Positions 1 through 11,021 of a stretch of 64,000 nt of DNA are shown here, one piece after another. The stretch is from Aspergillus flavus. Lineage: Eukaryota > Ascomycota > Eurotiomycetes > Eurotiales > Aspergillaceae. The translations under genes and the position numbers were made by a program. The notes beneath the pieces were generated by a model. That model saw only the letters and a list, made by a program, of their open reading frames with translations. It searched no databases and had not been told where the DNA came from. The stretch is from contig NC_092410.1 in assembly GCF_009017415.1 (NCBI RefSeq), forward strand, positions 1,674,001 to 1,738,000, in the 5' to 3' direction. The first letter of the stretch is position 1, and each line of letters starts with the position of its first letter.

Positions 1-128
1 CCATAACGCAATGCAGTCATCCCATCTTGGCAGTTTCCTTATATCCTGGACTCGTCTGGAATTTACAATGAGAACCCTTCATCTTGTACAAAGTCCCATT
101 CACTCGCTATCTTCTCCAGTCCAGAACA

Positions 129-1376
129 ATGAGTATAACGGACATTTTTTCGGTCGACATCGCTCTCCGAACCGGACAAAATAACACCCATGAGTCATAT
201 CTTTACTCCCATTTGACGGGAGATAAGATCCATGGCGTAGTCACCGTTCGTTCTCATTGTGATATTCGTGTTGACGGGATCGAAGTATCGTTTATAGGTA
301 TGTAGTAATACACCATAAGAATCTAAAAGTGTCTAACAATGGCAACAGGAGAGGAACGTACAATACTACAAACTGGAAAAGCCTACCGTCAATTCCAGGA
401 TCTCAAATATTTAATTGATGACTCTTCTTTTCCACCTGGAAAGCTCTTCAAAGAACGTCACCGATATCAGTTCGAATTCACCTTTGAGGTACCAGACCAT
501 CTATCACCGGATGTCTGCAACCATAAGATTACCAGCCCAACCATCCGACAGGCTCATCTACGGCCTCCCCCAAGCTTCGGTGATCCCTCGGTATCTGGGC
601 TTGGAGGCAAGTTAAAGGATGACTATGCACCTCCCACATGCAAAATTCTGTATACCATCCAAGCCGCTTTGTTCCGCAATATTCCCGTGATCGACAAGCG
701 GGATATCTTGCTGGTACACAAGATCAAGCTACGAGTCAAACCGGCAGTCGACGAATGGCCGCCGTTAGATCTTTTGAGTAGCGTGAATGACTATTGCTTA
801 GAAGCAGATCATGCAGTTCTCGATAGTCGCACAAAGGAAGAGTACGGCCAATTGACTGTGACATTGGAACCACCGAAAAGCTTTCGCCTTCCGTTACGCG
901 ACCCGCATAGTTTGATTAGCAGCACAGTCAATCTGTTCCTGCATTACAAAGTCACAGGAGAGCAGTCAGACTTGCCCCAGCTTCAGTCATTTCGGGGAAA
1001 GCTCGTTGCTACTACCTTCTACACAGCATCTTATTATGAAGACGTACCATCAAAACAGAAGGATTTCTTTGGCAGACCGAAGAATTACTCCGAAACACAC
1101 TTTCCCCCATTCTCATACTCTATAGCTTCCTTAGACTGGGTACCCGCTGAAGAGAACTGCTACGTAGCAACACTACTAGTGCCCATCACATTGCCGCGTC
1201 TGAACTTCATCCCGTCTTTCCATACCTGCCTTACTTCGCGCGTGTACGCCTTGGATTTGCGATTAGTCGTACCTGGGGCTTCTCCATTCTACCTCAGAGC
1301 GCCAGTGCACATTTACGCCCAGCGAGACCCATCCGCGTTGCCGTCATACATCGCGACAGTGGGTTTTGATTCCTGA
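129..1376 (+). CDS. arrestin-like (alpha-arrestin type) protein, 2 exons
   Basis: Two exons, 129-297 and 349-1376, joined across a 51-bp GT-AG intron with a CTAAC branch site; the phases fit exactly and give about 398 residues. The N-terminal half carries beta-sandwich-like text (SGDKIHG-type arrestin signature followed by VRSHCDIRVDGIEVSFIG), as in fungal arrestin-N domains, and the C-terminal half resembles arrestin-C. An LPSY near residues 387-390 matches the [LP]PxY motif by which alpha-arrestins bind WW domains of Rsp5-type ubiquitin ligases. The family role (known) is recruiting the ligase to plasma-membrane transporters for endocytosis; an amino-acid-type permease lies 1.4 kb away, which may be coincidence. 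The ATG at 129 is the first in frame. It could instead be one of the short orphan arrestin-like proteins without ligase-adaptor function. Confidence 0.8.
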
Positions 1377-1727
1377 ATAATTTAATGAGTCCGGTGTATA
1401 CCCTGGAACGTATATAATGATATTACGTCTGTTACGAGATTCAACCTCATGTCAGGTGTGTTTTAAGCTGCTAGAGCGGCCAAGAGCGATCTTCGCAATG
1501 CGCTTCACCCGTCGTTTCAACTCGACCAGTTCAACACTATCTATAGCTAATTTTCTGCTATCGTCTTACATATTTGAATCACCTTATGAACATAGATATG
1601 GCAGTCTGCCGAATACCAATATTACTGAATTGCTCTTCATTCATTGATTCTCACCGTCAATGTACGCTAGCAAAGCAAATCTTTCTCAGTCGTCAGTCAT
1701 ACAAACATGAGCCATTGCATGTTGGGG
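1377..1727. other. intergenic, nothing supported
   Basis: Short AT-moderate spacer between the arrestin-like gene and the CorA-like relic on the opposite strand. A 76-codon open frame at 1417-1647 has no recognisable content. Confidence 0.5.
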
Positions 1728-2240
1728 CTAGTGGCCAAGCATACTAGTCCTCACAACTCCCGAGCTCCCACTTGTCCATCCACAGATAATGCGCGTAATC
1801 ACATTGCGATTGAACCACAGTATCCATACCGCCATAGTAGTAAGCGTCAAGGGAATCGTAACAAGCCAATATAACCAGACATTATCCGACAAAATCCAGG
1901 TCATGGCCCCTGACTCATTGGTATCGAAGTTGAAAAAGTTCATCCCGAAGATACCTATCTCGATAAGCCGCCTAACACTACCTTTTTTCAAGATATAGAA
2001 TACGTACTGACACAAAAGTCCCTGGTAAATAAACCAAACTGACAATAGCAACTGCCATCATCATCGCATTATCCACCAAGGCACTCTTGGCCATCTGCAC
2101 CGAGGCCTCGCTGTTGCGTTGAGAGACGATATTGAATGCCTTGGTCATTGAATTAGTATCTTCCATAGGCGACATGACCGTAACCTGATGTAGACTTTTG
2201 GGCAGCATACTAAGCAAAGCAACCCCTATAAAAGCCAGCG
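1728..2240 (-). pseudogene. C-terminal relic of a CorA-like magnesium/zinc channel protein
   Basis: The minus strand encodes the end of a fungal CorA/ZntB-type protein. It contains NAMMMAVAIVSLVYLPGTFVS, then an intron with donor GTACGT and acceptor near 2002, then GIFGMNFFNFD and a second hydrophobic segment (DNVWLYWLVTIPLTL). This LPGTFVS...FFNFD pair of transmembrane helices is the usual tail of the CorA-like domain found behind ankyrin or unknown N-terminal regions in ascomycetes. No start codon or N-terminal soluble domain is found upstream. Beyond about 2240 the frame is interrupted by stops in all readings, so I treat it as a 5'-truncated relic. It remains possible that it is the last exon pair of a gene with a long upstream intron, but the 540 bp up to the permease gene holds no convincing exon. 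Confidence 0.6.
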
Positions 2241-2778
2241 CCTAGAGCAGCATATATACTGTCAGACTCAGCTGTCGAGTAAACCGAAAATCAACTCAGA
2301 AGTCAAAGCACGATTTAGGAAACTTTAAAAGACCCCTCAAAACGAGGCAGAAGCTGTCAGTTTCTGCAGACCCCACAAAGAGACGGGTTGCGCCATGCTT
2401 ATTCTTGTTAAATAAGCACTAAGCTTCGGGTTTAGTGAAGGCCGAGTCAATCAGATATCCACCCTGGAGCCATGTCTTGGTTATTGGTGGCGCTGCACAC
2501 GCTAACGTCCACCTGGCTAGGGCTATGTGGTGCCACGTGGGGGTGAGGTCCCGGTTCCCTAATCATGACCTAGTCATAACCTATGCAGCTAGCTGGATCA
2601 AGATATGCTACTTCACACCGGATAGATTAAGGTTGATCATGAATATATCCAAGTTTCCTCATGTCGCTGTTTTTACGCTCATATTGGTCTGAAACTCAAA
2701 TGGAGAGTCAAACCACTATGCTTCATGACGAATAACAATCTGTACCTGAAACAAATCACCCACCCCACACCAAGCAAT
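2241..2778. other. non-coding spacer with a short permease-like fragment
   Basis: No open gene. Around 2334-2356 the minus strand reads a piece resembling the LLPRFEG segment of the neighbouring permease gene (about 3918-3942), with roughly 20 of 22 bases matching. The similarity stops abruptly on both sides. Confidence 0.35.
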
Positions 2779-4788
2779 CTAAATCTCAATAACAGGCCCT
2801 TCATAAACCCCTCTCGCCCTAACCAAATAATACCCCAGACTAAGGAACACCGTCCCCCCAGTCCCAACCACACTATAATTCATAGACTCGCTATTAACCT
2901 CATTTATCGGGGGCCAAAAGCTAAAGAAAGTAGCTATGAACATATAAACCAACGAAAAGATATTAATTCCGATACCCCATATACCGGGGATATGAAACGG
3001 ACCCCAGATGAGCTTGGCGCCTGCCGTGTTGACCATCGTTTGTTCGGAGTTTCTCTTGGGTTGACTGATTTCTCCTGTGCAGCGGCGGTAGAGGAGTAGA
3101 CTCGCGGCGATCATGTAGGAGAGGTACAGGCCTGAGGTGGACATTGAGACGAGGCTGTTGAAGGCGACGTCGGAGCCGATGTTGATTAAGTTCAGGAGGC
3201 AGCCGATTGTGCTGGTTAGGAGGACGGTGTAGGTTGGGATTGCGGTGCGGGGGGTTACCTGTCTTTTCTTTAGAAGACTGACGGGGTGAGCATTGGGGTA
3301 TGGGTGTGGGGGAATTCACTTTGCTCCATACGCGCCAGCCGGGTATACCTCTGTCTCGCGAGAAGGACCAGAATTGGCGCGAGGCCGATGCGAGCATGCC
3401 TACTGTTGTGCAACAGCACATGGCTTGTATTACGGAGCCGGCTGCTGCGGTTCCGGCGGTTGATTCGGTGGCTTGGTAGAAGATGGATAGGAAGGGGACG
3501 CCTGTTGGGGATTTAAGGGAAGTTTCGATATCGCCGAGGCAGAAGTATAGCGCTATTAGCATACTGAAGCCTAGGGTTCCGTTGATGAGCACTGTGAGCA
3601 TTAGAGACCAGGGGACGGCTACTGTTGCGTTGGTCATTTCTTCGACCATCTGGTGTTGGTGATGTTAGCATGTATCTGTCATTTTCATTTTCATTTCTTT
3701 TCTTTAGAGGGACAACGCACATGCACTGCTGCATCGCCGCCTGCAAATGCAAAGACGGGACCAATGATGCCAATGAAAAATGAGAGACCCTGAGTCGGCC
3801 AATGGCCCTCATTGATAAAGTATGTGAATACCTCTGAGGCAGGTTTATGTTCTGCCATGTACGTCAATGGGATCAAGATAGCGAAGAAACCCAGGATATG
3901 GAGGATGAGAATTGTGCCCTCAAACCGAGGCAGTAGCTTGCCTCCGATAATATTCATAGTTGCTGCAAAGGCTGCTGTGGCCCACGAATAAAGCGTCTTG
4001 CGCCACGGTGCAGGTGTATAGTCAGGGTTGGTTAGAATGACTAGCGCCTCAATGAAGTTCCCGTTCAGATACAAACCGGTGGCGTATGTGGCCTGCCATC
4101 CGATGACCGTCAACCAACCTATACCGTTCTGTCAGTTCCCATAGCGGTAGCTTAGAATGGCTTCACCCTACCTGTGATATAACTGCTGACTTTCATGACA
4201 GACTTGGGTGCCATCATCGAGCACCAGTGGTATTGACCTCCTGATGTAGGAGCCCTGTAGAGCTGTTGTTAAGATTATCACGCCAGGGTGTAGAATAGAG
4301 ACAGCATACATTGATACTAGCTCGGATACCACGACAAAGGTCGCCGTAACGCCGGCCCAGACGAAAAGGTAGCCATATACTGAACCAGCCGGACCGCCAC
4401 TAGAACAGAATTATTAAACGCTTGAAGGCTGTAGTGACTGATAATTTCACATACTTCTGAAAAGACTGAAGAAATAAACTATAGATTTGTAATCAGCTGG
4501 TGAAATCCATCCAAAGACAAATGAGAGGGAATGACTGACGTAGTTACGGCTTCCCAGGTGATAAGAATAGTACAGCTAAAACCGACCATGGACATCAAAC
4601 CAAAATTTCTCTGTACACTATTAGTGACCACTGCAACCTTTGGAGAAAAAAACTGGAATGATTACCTGCAAGACAGGGCGCTTCCCCATACGGGCCAGAT
4701 ATACATCGTCCTTGTTCTGATAGGATGGCTGCCCCTCAACCTCCTGCAGGACAGAAGCCCCCATTTGTTTCAGCTCATTTTGAGCCAT
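2779..4788 (-). CDS. APC-superfamily permease (amino acid / GABA / choline type), 8 exons
   Basis: Exons 4788-4666, 4610-4540, 4465-4451, 4399-4310, 4254-4172, 4118-3721, 3649-3320 and 3258-2779 join in phase to about 529 residues. Twelve or so hydrophobic segments are present, with family landmarks: RNFGLMSMVGFSCTILITWE near the start, GGPAGSVYGYLFVW, APTSGGQYHW, FAFAGGDAAVHMVEEM, ASASRQFWSFSRDRG. These fit the fungal choline/GABA permease group of the amino acid-polyamine-organocation family (Uga4/Hnm1-like), plasma-membrane importers of amines or amino acids. The exact substrate cannot be read. The ATG at 4788 precedes a short soluble tail typical of the family. The tiny third exon (15 nt) uses a weak GTGAAA donor and is the least certain part. 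No premature stops. Confidence 0.85.
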
Positions 4789-5573
4789 GGTGCACGTATA
4801 GAGATTGACCGATCACAAATATAAATCGTCCGAAGATCGTCTGACGCGACGATTAAGACCGAACCAGAAACTCAAAGAGCAGAAATAACAAAGAAGCAGA
4901 AAAGAGGGACATGAAACAGGTTTTAGAAAGGAAGCTTTGGATGTAGAATTCACTCGACACCCTGTAGGAGATAGATAGAGAAGAGTAGGGATCAAATCCT
5001 TCTCGCTGCATTTATCCCTCCTGTATTTTGGCCTCCATGGTTATGAAGCTGCTCCCCGTGTTAGGTAAAAGCATTGGGAACATCTGCAATTCGCCTGTAG
5101 GGTGTGGTATCCCTGTAGGCCGAGGAATGCAGAAGTGCAACCTTGCAGGGATATGAAGAAGCTGGATCCTCCATCTGCTTGTCCGCCGTTGGCGCACGTT
5201 ATTCTATGATTAGACCACCACGTACGAGGTGGAGCTTGTCAATTTATGTATGTAGGTGGTACGTGGATCTACCATGAACATCAAATCTGGAACGTTCGGA
5301 GAGGCTAGTGGAGCATCGTGGTTGCAACGACACATCCTTAGCGTTCCAACATGACAGGGATAAGACTGTTAGTCTAATCACCTATCCACATGTGAGGGTC
5401 CAACAAAAGTACGAACGCATCAAGGATCTGAAATTTCAGAGAGCCGAAAGAATGGAAGATTTTCTACTTGGTTTATGTCAACACAAAAAATAAGGAAATA
5501 AATGAAAATGAAACCCTCCGATACCCTAATACGAACTTTCCCTAAATGAGCTGCGCGGCGACGCGGTCACAGC
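4789..5573. other. intergenic between the permease and the SAT4-type gene
   Basis: Contains the permease promoter and the 3' flank of the next gene. An 8-bp inverted pair (CCACGTAC/GTACGTGG) lies near 5208-5276. No gene is supported. Confidence 0.4.
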
Positions 5574-6835
5574 TCATGTGCGGACTTCACGGATTATGTG
5601 GGCCTCGCTTGAATCACTACCTGCGTCTGAGTCCCGTTTTGCCGTGATTATTGTTGTTGTATGGCGATAGCTCTTGTTACGGCCGATGGATGCCAACTCA
5701 TGAACCTCGGCACCAGATTGATCCTGGCTATGCGATTGCGACTTCACAGGGGGAGAGGAGTGGTTGTATCCAATATGGGAGGTATCGTGGCGTGTTATTG
5801 CGTCAACACGTAGGCCCGTCGAACGAAGACTGTCCATGAAGGGTTTAAATTGAGGGGAGCAAGCGGTAACGACACTCAAGCACTGGGTGAGCTGCGTGCA
5901 TATCGCCAGAGGCCAGGTGTCAGAGATCTGATCGGACGAATCAATAGTTCTATTGGCGTACACCAGTTGGCCTATTATTGCGAGAATCACGCTTGGATTG
6001 CTACTTAGAAACGAAGTAAGCATATAAAGATGGGTGCACTCACAAGATTCGAAGCCCGAATACGGTGGATAAAGTGACCTTTTTTTTCAACCGGGCCTGG
6101 ATGCGAGTAATAATCAGGATAGCATACGCTATGATCGCACCGTCTGTTAGAATGTTCGTCAGTCCGATGTAATCCCACCAGGCCTTGATATTGAAACATT
6201 GCCCGGATAGATAATTCCATGTCTGAGGCGGTCTACACTGGAATGCAGAAGTTATGACACCGGTGACTGCCCAGAGTGTAATCAAAGCCTCTAAGCCTGA
6301 GGCAATGCGACGGTCCGAGGCAGCTGGTGTTACACTCCGGATAAAGTGGACTAGAGCTAGCTTTGAGAAACACATGCTGAGGATAAAGAAAATGGTGGCA
6401 GCATATTGTGACTAAGTCGGTATCAGAAGTGCTGGGGGACAGAGAACGAGGGGAATGTCTACCTTCATGATGTGTTCGATATTTGTCTCCGATAATGTAT
6501 CATAACGATCACCATATCCATTGGCAGTGGCCAGTGACACAGCGAGGGACTGTGCTGCACAGGTCACCTAGAAGCATATGAATAACCATTGCGTCGCCAA
6601 CCTCACTCGCCTAGGACACATGATGCTCTTACCATTGAGGCAATACTAAGATAATCATCTGTAGTCCACCGCCGAAAGATCCAGTATTTGGTCCCTAGTC
6701 GAGCAAAGACGCTAAGGATGGCGGTGACCATCAGAAACCAAGTCAAGACATTGACAGCGGGTTTCCAGGTATATGTGAACCTCCCCATTGCTTGTGTGTA
6801 GCCAGAGGCAGAATACACGTGGTCAATTTCAGCGG
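5574..6835 (-). CDS. SAT4/PTH11-type integral membrane protein (rhodopsin-like fold), start unresolved
   Basis: Four exons are visible: about 6835-6633, 6567-6463, 6411-6044 and 6003-5574, all in phase. The product has about seven hydrophobic segments, with landmarks WIFRRWTTDDYLS, TNGYGDR-like ATANGYGDRYD, CFSKLALVHFI, AFQCRPPQTW and KAWWDYIGLTNILTDGAI. These are the hallmarks of the fungal rhodopsin/SAT4 membrane family (PTH11-like, no CFEM domain seen). Family members are poorly understood, often thought to be receptor-like or linked to secondary-metabolite or cell-surface biology. The cytosolic C-terminal tail (last about 110 residues) is Ser/Asp-rich. An acceptor at 6836 suggests an additional short first exon. 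Candidate ATGs at 6948 or 6917 exist, but neither is compelling, so the true start is open. Confidence 0.75.
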
Positions 6836-8446
6836 CTGAAGGGACTTATCAGAGAGGCTGAGAAACGCCAGGATACCACTATTAACTACGTCTACTAATT
6901 AACCCAACAACCAACATGCCGGACAGAGCACTTCACGACGGAACACATGGTGGCAGGGGTCTAGTTTGAGCAAAACAAGGCTTACAAACCAAGGATATGT
7001 CCCTGTAGCAGGAGGAGTTAGGGCAACTGGAGTTTATACTCTAGCTAAATTCCAGGAGGCGTGGATATGATTCCTTCGCACAGTGTTCTCCACTCACAGA
7101 TAGATGAGAAAATTGAAAATCTCCCAGCTTGGCCCCTGGACAGGGATGTTGACACAATAGAATTATGAACCCTGCACTGGCGGTGGAGATATGTTGCATT
7201 GACACCTCGGGCCGCAAAACGTAAGGTCCGTGATTCCGGCCACTACACGGACAGGCCGGTATCACGGAAAGAAGCACTTGTTTCCTAATTATGCCATGTT
7301 CGCAGCGAGCAAAATTATTGGTATCATCGCTCTAGCGCGCCTCTGGAACTGGCACGGTTGGTCTGATGCTCTGACGAGAACTCGACTTGGGGCTTGGCAC
7401 AGAAACGGTGCATATAGGGCTCCGACGCCAAGCGCGGCTACACCGACCCGCCATATGTAACCTCTTCAAGGTACAATTAATCGGGAAAAATCGAGAATAG
7501 GATCAAGTGAGCTGTAGATTATGCCCGGGTTCCTGCGGATGAGATATAGCAGGCAGATAGGAAATACTGAGGCGGAAATCAGACGTGCGATCCACATTCA
7601 CTTGTCTCCAGTGCAAGCCGGCTCGGGCCAGGGTTACATAGAGCTTCGGACGGATCTCCAACACTGTCCGCTAGCGCCGAAGACCTGTCCAATATTAATA
7701 TAGTACGGAGCCCGGAAAGTGGCCCCAAGTGAAAGTATATGGCATTGTTCAAGGCTTGGGATATTGAAGTCGGAGCAATAGGGTGAATGGGCTGATTTCG
7801 ATATACCATGGAGGTCTTGGCTCGATCTAGTGCTTTGTTCAGCATAGGTGTAGTAGGAGGGTAGAAGAATCGAAAAACCGCGCGATTTCCTTCGTGTTCA
7901 TGACCCTGATCATTATTGTGCTTGCCTATTCCATGTTAGCAACAACTGAATTTCCTCATAGGATAGTATACCCTCAAACCAGACTACACAGGTCAATCTT
8001 GAATATCATGTATCTAACTCACAAAGTGAATTCTCGACCCACAGAACAGCGAACAGGCAAGATATATCGTAGCTAGAAGAGCTATGGCCGAGTTGAGCTG
8101 ACATAAATAAGGGAAATAAGAAGTGACAAGGTCGAGTGTGTGCCTTTGTAAAGATAACAATAGGTGTGGGCTGTATCTTGCTGTTAACACAAGGGACAAT
8201 CCACAATCCTACGTAAGCGATGAGAGCGGTGCCTGATACACAAGGCCACAACCAGCACCCAGGCATCGACCGTCCCGTGGAGGCACAATCATTCCCTGAC
8301 CAATCATTATCGCTGCTCGCAAGAAGTACCATGACACAACGCATAACTAGCTCTTACAAAAACATATGAAACATTTCGAATGTTCCAAAAGGCATTAAAA
8401 CAGTCCTACTTGCATTCTGCACTGTATTTGGCTGTCGAGTTACGAC
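6836..8446. other. long intergenic region, no gene supported
   Basis: Several open frames of 60-112 codons occur on both strands, mostly without ATG starts and with no recognisable domain. The possible missing first exon of the SAT4-type gene lies at the left edge (about 6912-6948). I see no RNA gene or repeat. Confidence 0.4.
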
Positions 8447-8935
8447 TTGTGCCCCACTACGCCATTTCTCCAGAACCGACTCATCAAGCTCGGTGACATT
8501 AATTCCACTCCAACCGTGCTTGCCTTGATTTCTTTGCATGTGGCCGAAATCAATCGCATGGTCGGTTCCTGTGACATTCTTGACGTTTCGAGCCTGCAAG
8601 AATCAACTGTCACTTTTTACTCTCCCTGGGAAGGCCATGAGTTAATGGGAATTGGAGCATTCAAAGAATTGTCACCAACACATGGTGAAGTGAAATCAAT
8701 GAGGGCAGTCGCAGCGCATTTTCGCAAAGGAGTTGGGAGGGCTATCGTCGAGCATGTCATCAAGGTGGCGAAGGAAAGAGGATATACCAGATTGCGTTTA
8801 GAGACTGGGATAGATTCTTCGTTTGAAAGCGCAAGACGTTTCTATACTTACATAGGCTTTGAGCTTTGTGATCCTTATGGACCTCTGGCCCCATGCCCAG
8901 ATAGTTCTTTCATGACTCTGAAGCTAGAACCCTGA
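8447..8935 (+). CDS. GNAT-family N-acetyltransferase, N-terminus unresolved (possibly a pseudogene)
   Basis: The frame encodes a GNAT fold similar to small PhnO/YjaB-like acetyltransferases: VTFYSPWEGHELMGIGAFKEL, then KSMRAVAAHFRKGVGRAIVEHVI with the acetyl-CoA-binding R-K-G-V-G loop, then LRLETG...ARRFYTYIGFELC. Upstream residues (NRLIKLGDI, VLALISLHVAEINRM) look like the family's first strand and helix, yet the frame has no ATG before 8558 and is closed by a stop at 8396. Starting at 8558 would drop the first strand and most of the first helix. I found no splice combination that links an upstream ATG in phase. It is either an unseen exon, an unusual start or a decayed gene. Substrate unknown. 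Confidence 0.6.
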   Translation: MCPTTPFLQNRLIKLGDINSTPTVLALISLHVAEINRMVGSCDILDVSSLQESTVTFYSPWEGHELMGIGAFKELSPTHGEVKSMRAVAAHFRKGVGRAIVEHVIKVAKERGYTRLRLETGIDSSFESARRFYTYIGFELCDPYGPLAPCPDSSFMTLKLEP

Positions 8936-9656
8936 AGTCGAAGTACCGGCAAGCTTCAGCGGGAGTCAGCAGCGAACTCCGATCCGCAATGTTTATATTA
9001 GTAGATAGACAGAAGACATCATTGCCATACGGCGATTTAAGAACTTAATTTAGATTAACCCCTAGTGATAATCCCATGCGGCTGATGGGATGAGCATATA
9101 CAACTCCTCTGTCAAGGGTAATAACCAGAAAACAAAGTACCATGACCGGAATCCCAGGCCAGACGGGCAGCTACTGGAAGCTTCAAGGATATTGAAAGGT
9201 TCGTACCGTCATCTATTCTATACTCTAACCAAATATTGGTCCGTGACACGATGTCCCCACACACGAACCTTGCCCAGAACTAATGCCTTGCAATTGGAGG
9301 ATTTGAGACAGGGAGTGGGTAAGTGAAATGTCTACTTGTTGCGGAATAAAATGTGGTTGTGACTGGTTGAGGGACTTGGCAGTGTGGCTGTGCAGCAAGT
9401 CTGGACTTTATATCAGGCGGGTCATCCCTTACCTCAACGTGATCACAGAGGACTTGATTTGATCACACAATGATTAGGTCTCGACGTTTTACGTCGACTT
9501 ACTTATATGGTCTACTAACTTAATATGGACAGACTGACTCAATGCTCGTTCTACGAAAATTCAGATTGAATAACTGCAAATATGGCAATGTTCATAACTC
9601 GTAAATGCTGACAGACACTCGGATCCGACCAGCACAGCGCAACGACTGGCTGGGAT
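8936..9656. other. intergenic, nothing supported
   Basis: Spacer between the GNAT and the convergent tetratricopeptide gene. A 78-codon frame at 9090-9326 has no recognisable content. Confidence 0.4.
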
Positions 9657-11021
9657 CTATCTCATGGCAGCGCGTTGCATCGTCCGATCGGCGGCCAAGA
9701 CGCGGTATACCCGCATCAAGTCCTCCATCGAGGCCAGCGTATCCGGATGTTCCTTCCCGAGGACCATCTCTCTACCGCGGACGGTCTGTTCCGCCACTTT
9801 CTCTGCATCGTCCCATCTCCCTTGGGACTGGTAGATGGCACCGAGATTCGCCATTGTGGTCAGCGTATGGGGATGCGCTTCGCCAAGGGACCTCTGCATC
9901 AACTGCAGCACCTGGAAGGTCATCCGTTCCGCTTGAGGCGATCTACCCTCCAGCTGATATGTCAACGCCAAGTTTGCCATCGCTGTCAAAGTATACGGAT
10001 GCTCCTCTCCAAGACTTGTCTTCATAGACGCCATGGCCCTTTCCCCCAGTCGCGCCGCATCCCCAAGCCGCCCCTGACACCGATACGTGGCGGCGAGATT
10101 GCCCACCGCCACCAGCGTCTCTGGATGATGTTCCCCTAGCACTGTTTTACTACCGTTAACGACCTTCACCTCCAGCTCCTCTGCCTCCTTCAACCGCTGC
10201 ATGTCGCGATATGTGGTCGCCAGATTCGCCATGGAGCTTAGAGTCAGGGGATGCTTGCTCCCTAAACAAGCCGAGCAGGTGTCCAGCACCGTCGACTGAA
10301 GCCGTACCGCCTCCTCCAACTTCCCCTGTTCCCGGAACGTAACACCCAAATTCGACTTCCACGTCAACGTAGACGTGTGCGACTCGCCGAAGAGCATCTC
10401 GGACCGCTCCACCACCCGTCGCTCCCATCGCTCCGCATCATCGTACCGGCCCAGGCCGGTATATGTGGTCGCCAAATTCCCGATGGAACTCAATGTGGAC
10501 GGATCGCCGTCTCCCCGCGTCCGTCCCTGAACCTCCAACAGTCGCAATCCAATCGCCTCTGCCTCCATAAAGCGACCCTGTTTCGCATACGTGGACGCCA
10601 AATTCGACATGGAATTCAACGTCTGTGGATGCTCCTCGCCCAGTACTCGAGTCCGAATCTCAGTCACTCTTCGCCCCAGTTCCGCGGCTTCCGACCACCG
10701 ACCCTGGCCCCAGTACGCGGCCGCAAGATTACTCATCGCGGTCAGGGTGGAAGGATTCTCCGAACCGAGCAGGGCAACCCTTGCATCGACGACGAGTGTC
10801 CCAATGTCCGCGGCTGCCTTCCACTGTCCATTTTCCAGGAAGGTCACGACGAGAAGGCCGAATGTGTGTGCGGTCGCGATGGCGTCATCGTTCGCGGCCT
10901 CGCGCAGATTGGCGAGTGCGGAAAACAAGCGCGATGATTCGTCCGTCTGGCCGCGGGACAGATATGTGTTCGCAATGGTGGTTACGGCGGATAAAAGGGA
11001 GCCATTCGTGGGTGTGGCCAT
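9657..11021 (-). CDS. stand-alone tetratricopeptide (kinesin-light-chain-type) repeat protein
   Basis: A single intronless exon of 454 residues from ATG 11021. After about 100 residues with two diverged units, eight regular 42-residue repeats follow, each built on NLAxxYxxQGRxxxAExL...V...LGxEHPxTLxxM, plus a final half repeat. This is the TPR_10/TPR_12 type found in kinesin light chains and in the C-terminal sensor half of fungal and bacterial NLR-like proteins (NB-ARC or AAA plus TPR). No nucleotide-binding or effector domain precedes the array, and none is seen in the 1.2 kb upstream, so this is a free-standing scaffold or the detached repeat half of an NLR. Third-position GC is high compared with most neighbours. 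Function, beyond protein binding, is not assignable. Confidence 0.85.
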   Translation of the reverse strand: MATPTNGSLLSAVTTIANTYLSRGQTDESSRLFSALANLREAANDDAIATAHTFGLLVVTFLENGQWKAAADIGTLVVDARVALLGSENPSTLTAMSNLAAAYWGQGRWSEAAELGRRVTEIRTRVLGEEHPQTLNSMSNLASTYAKQGRFMEAEAIGLRLLEVQGRTRGDGDPSTLSSIGNLATTYTGLGRYDDAERWERRVVERSEMLFGESHTSTLTWKSNLGVTFREQGKLEEAVRLQSTVLDTCSACLGSKHPLTLSSMANLATTYRDMQRLKEAEELEVKVVNGSKTVLGEHHPETLVAVGNLAATYRCQGRLGDAARLGERAMASMKTSLGEEHPYTLTAMANLALTYQLEGRSPQAERMTFQVLQLMQRSLGEAHPHTLTTMANLGAIYQSQGRWDDAEKVAEQTVRGREMVLGKEHPDTLASMEDLMRVYRVLAADRTMQRAAMR

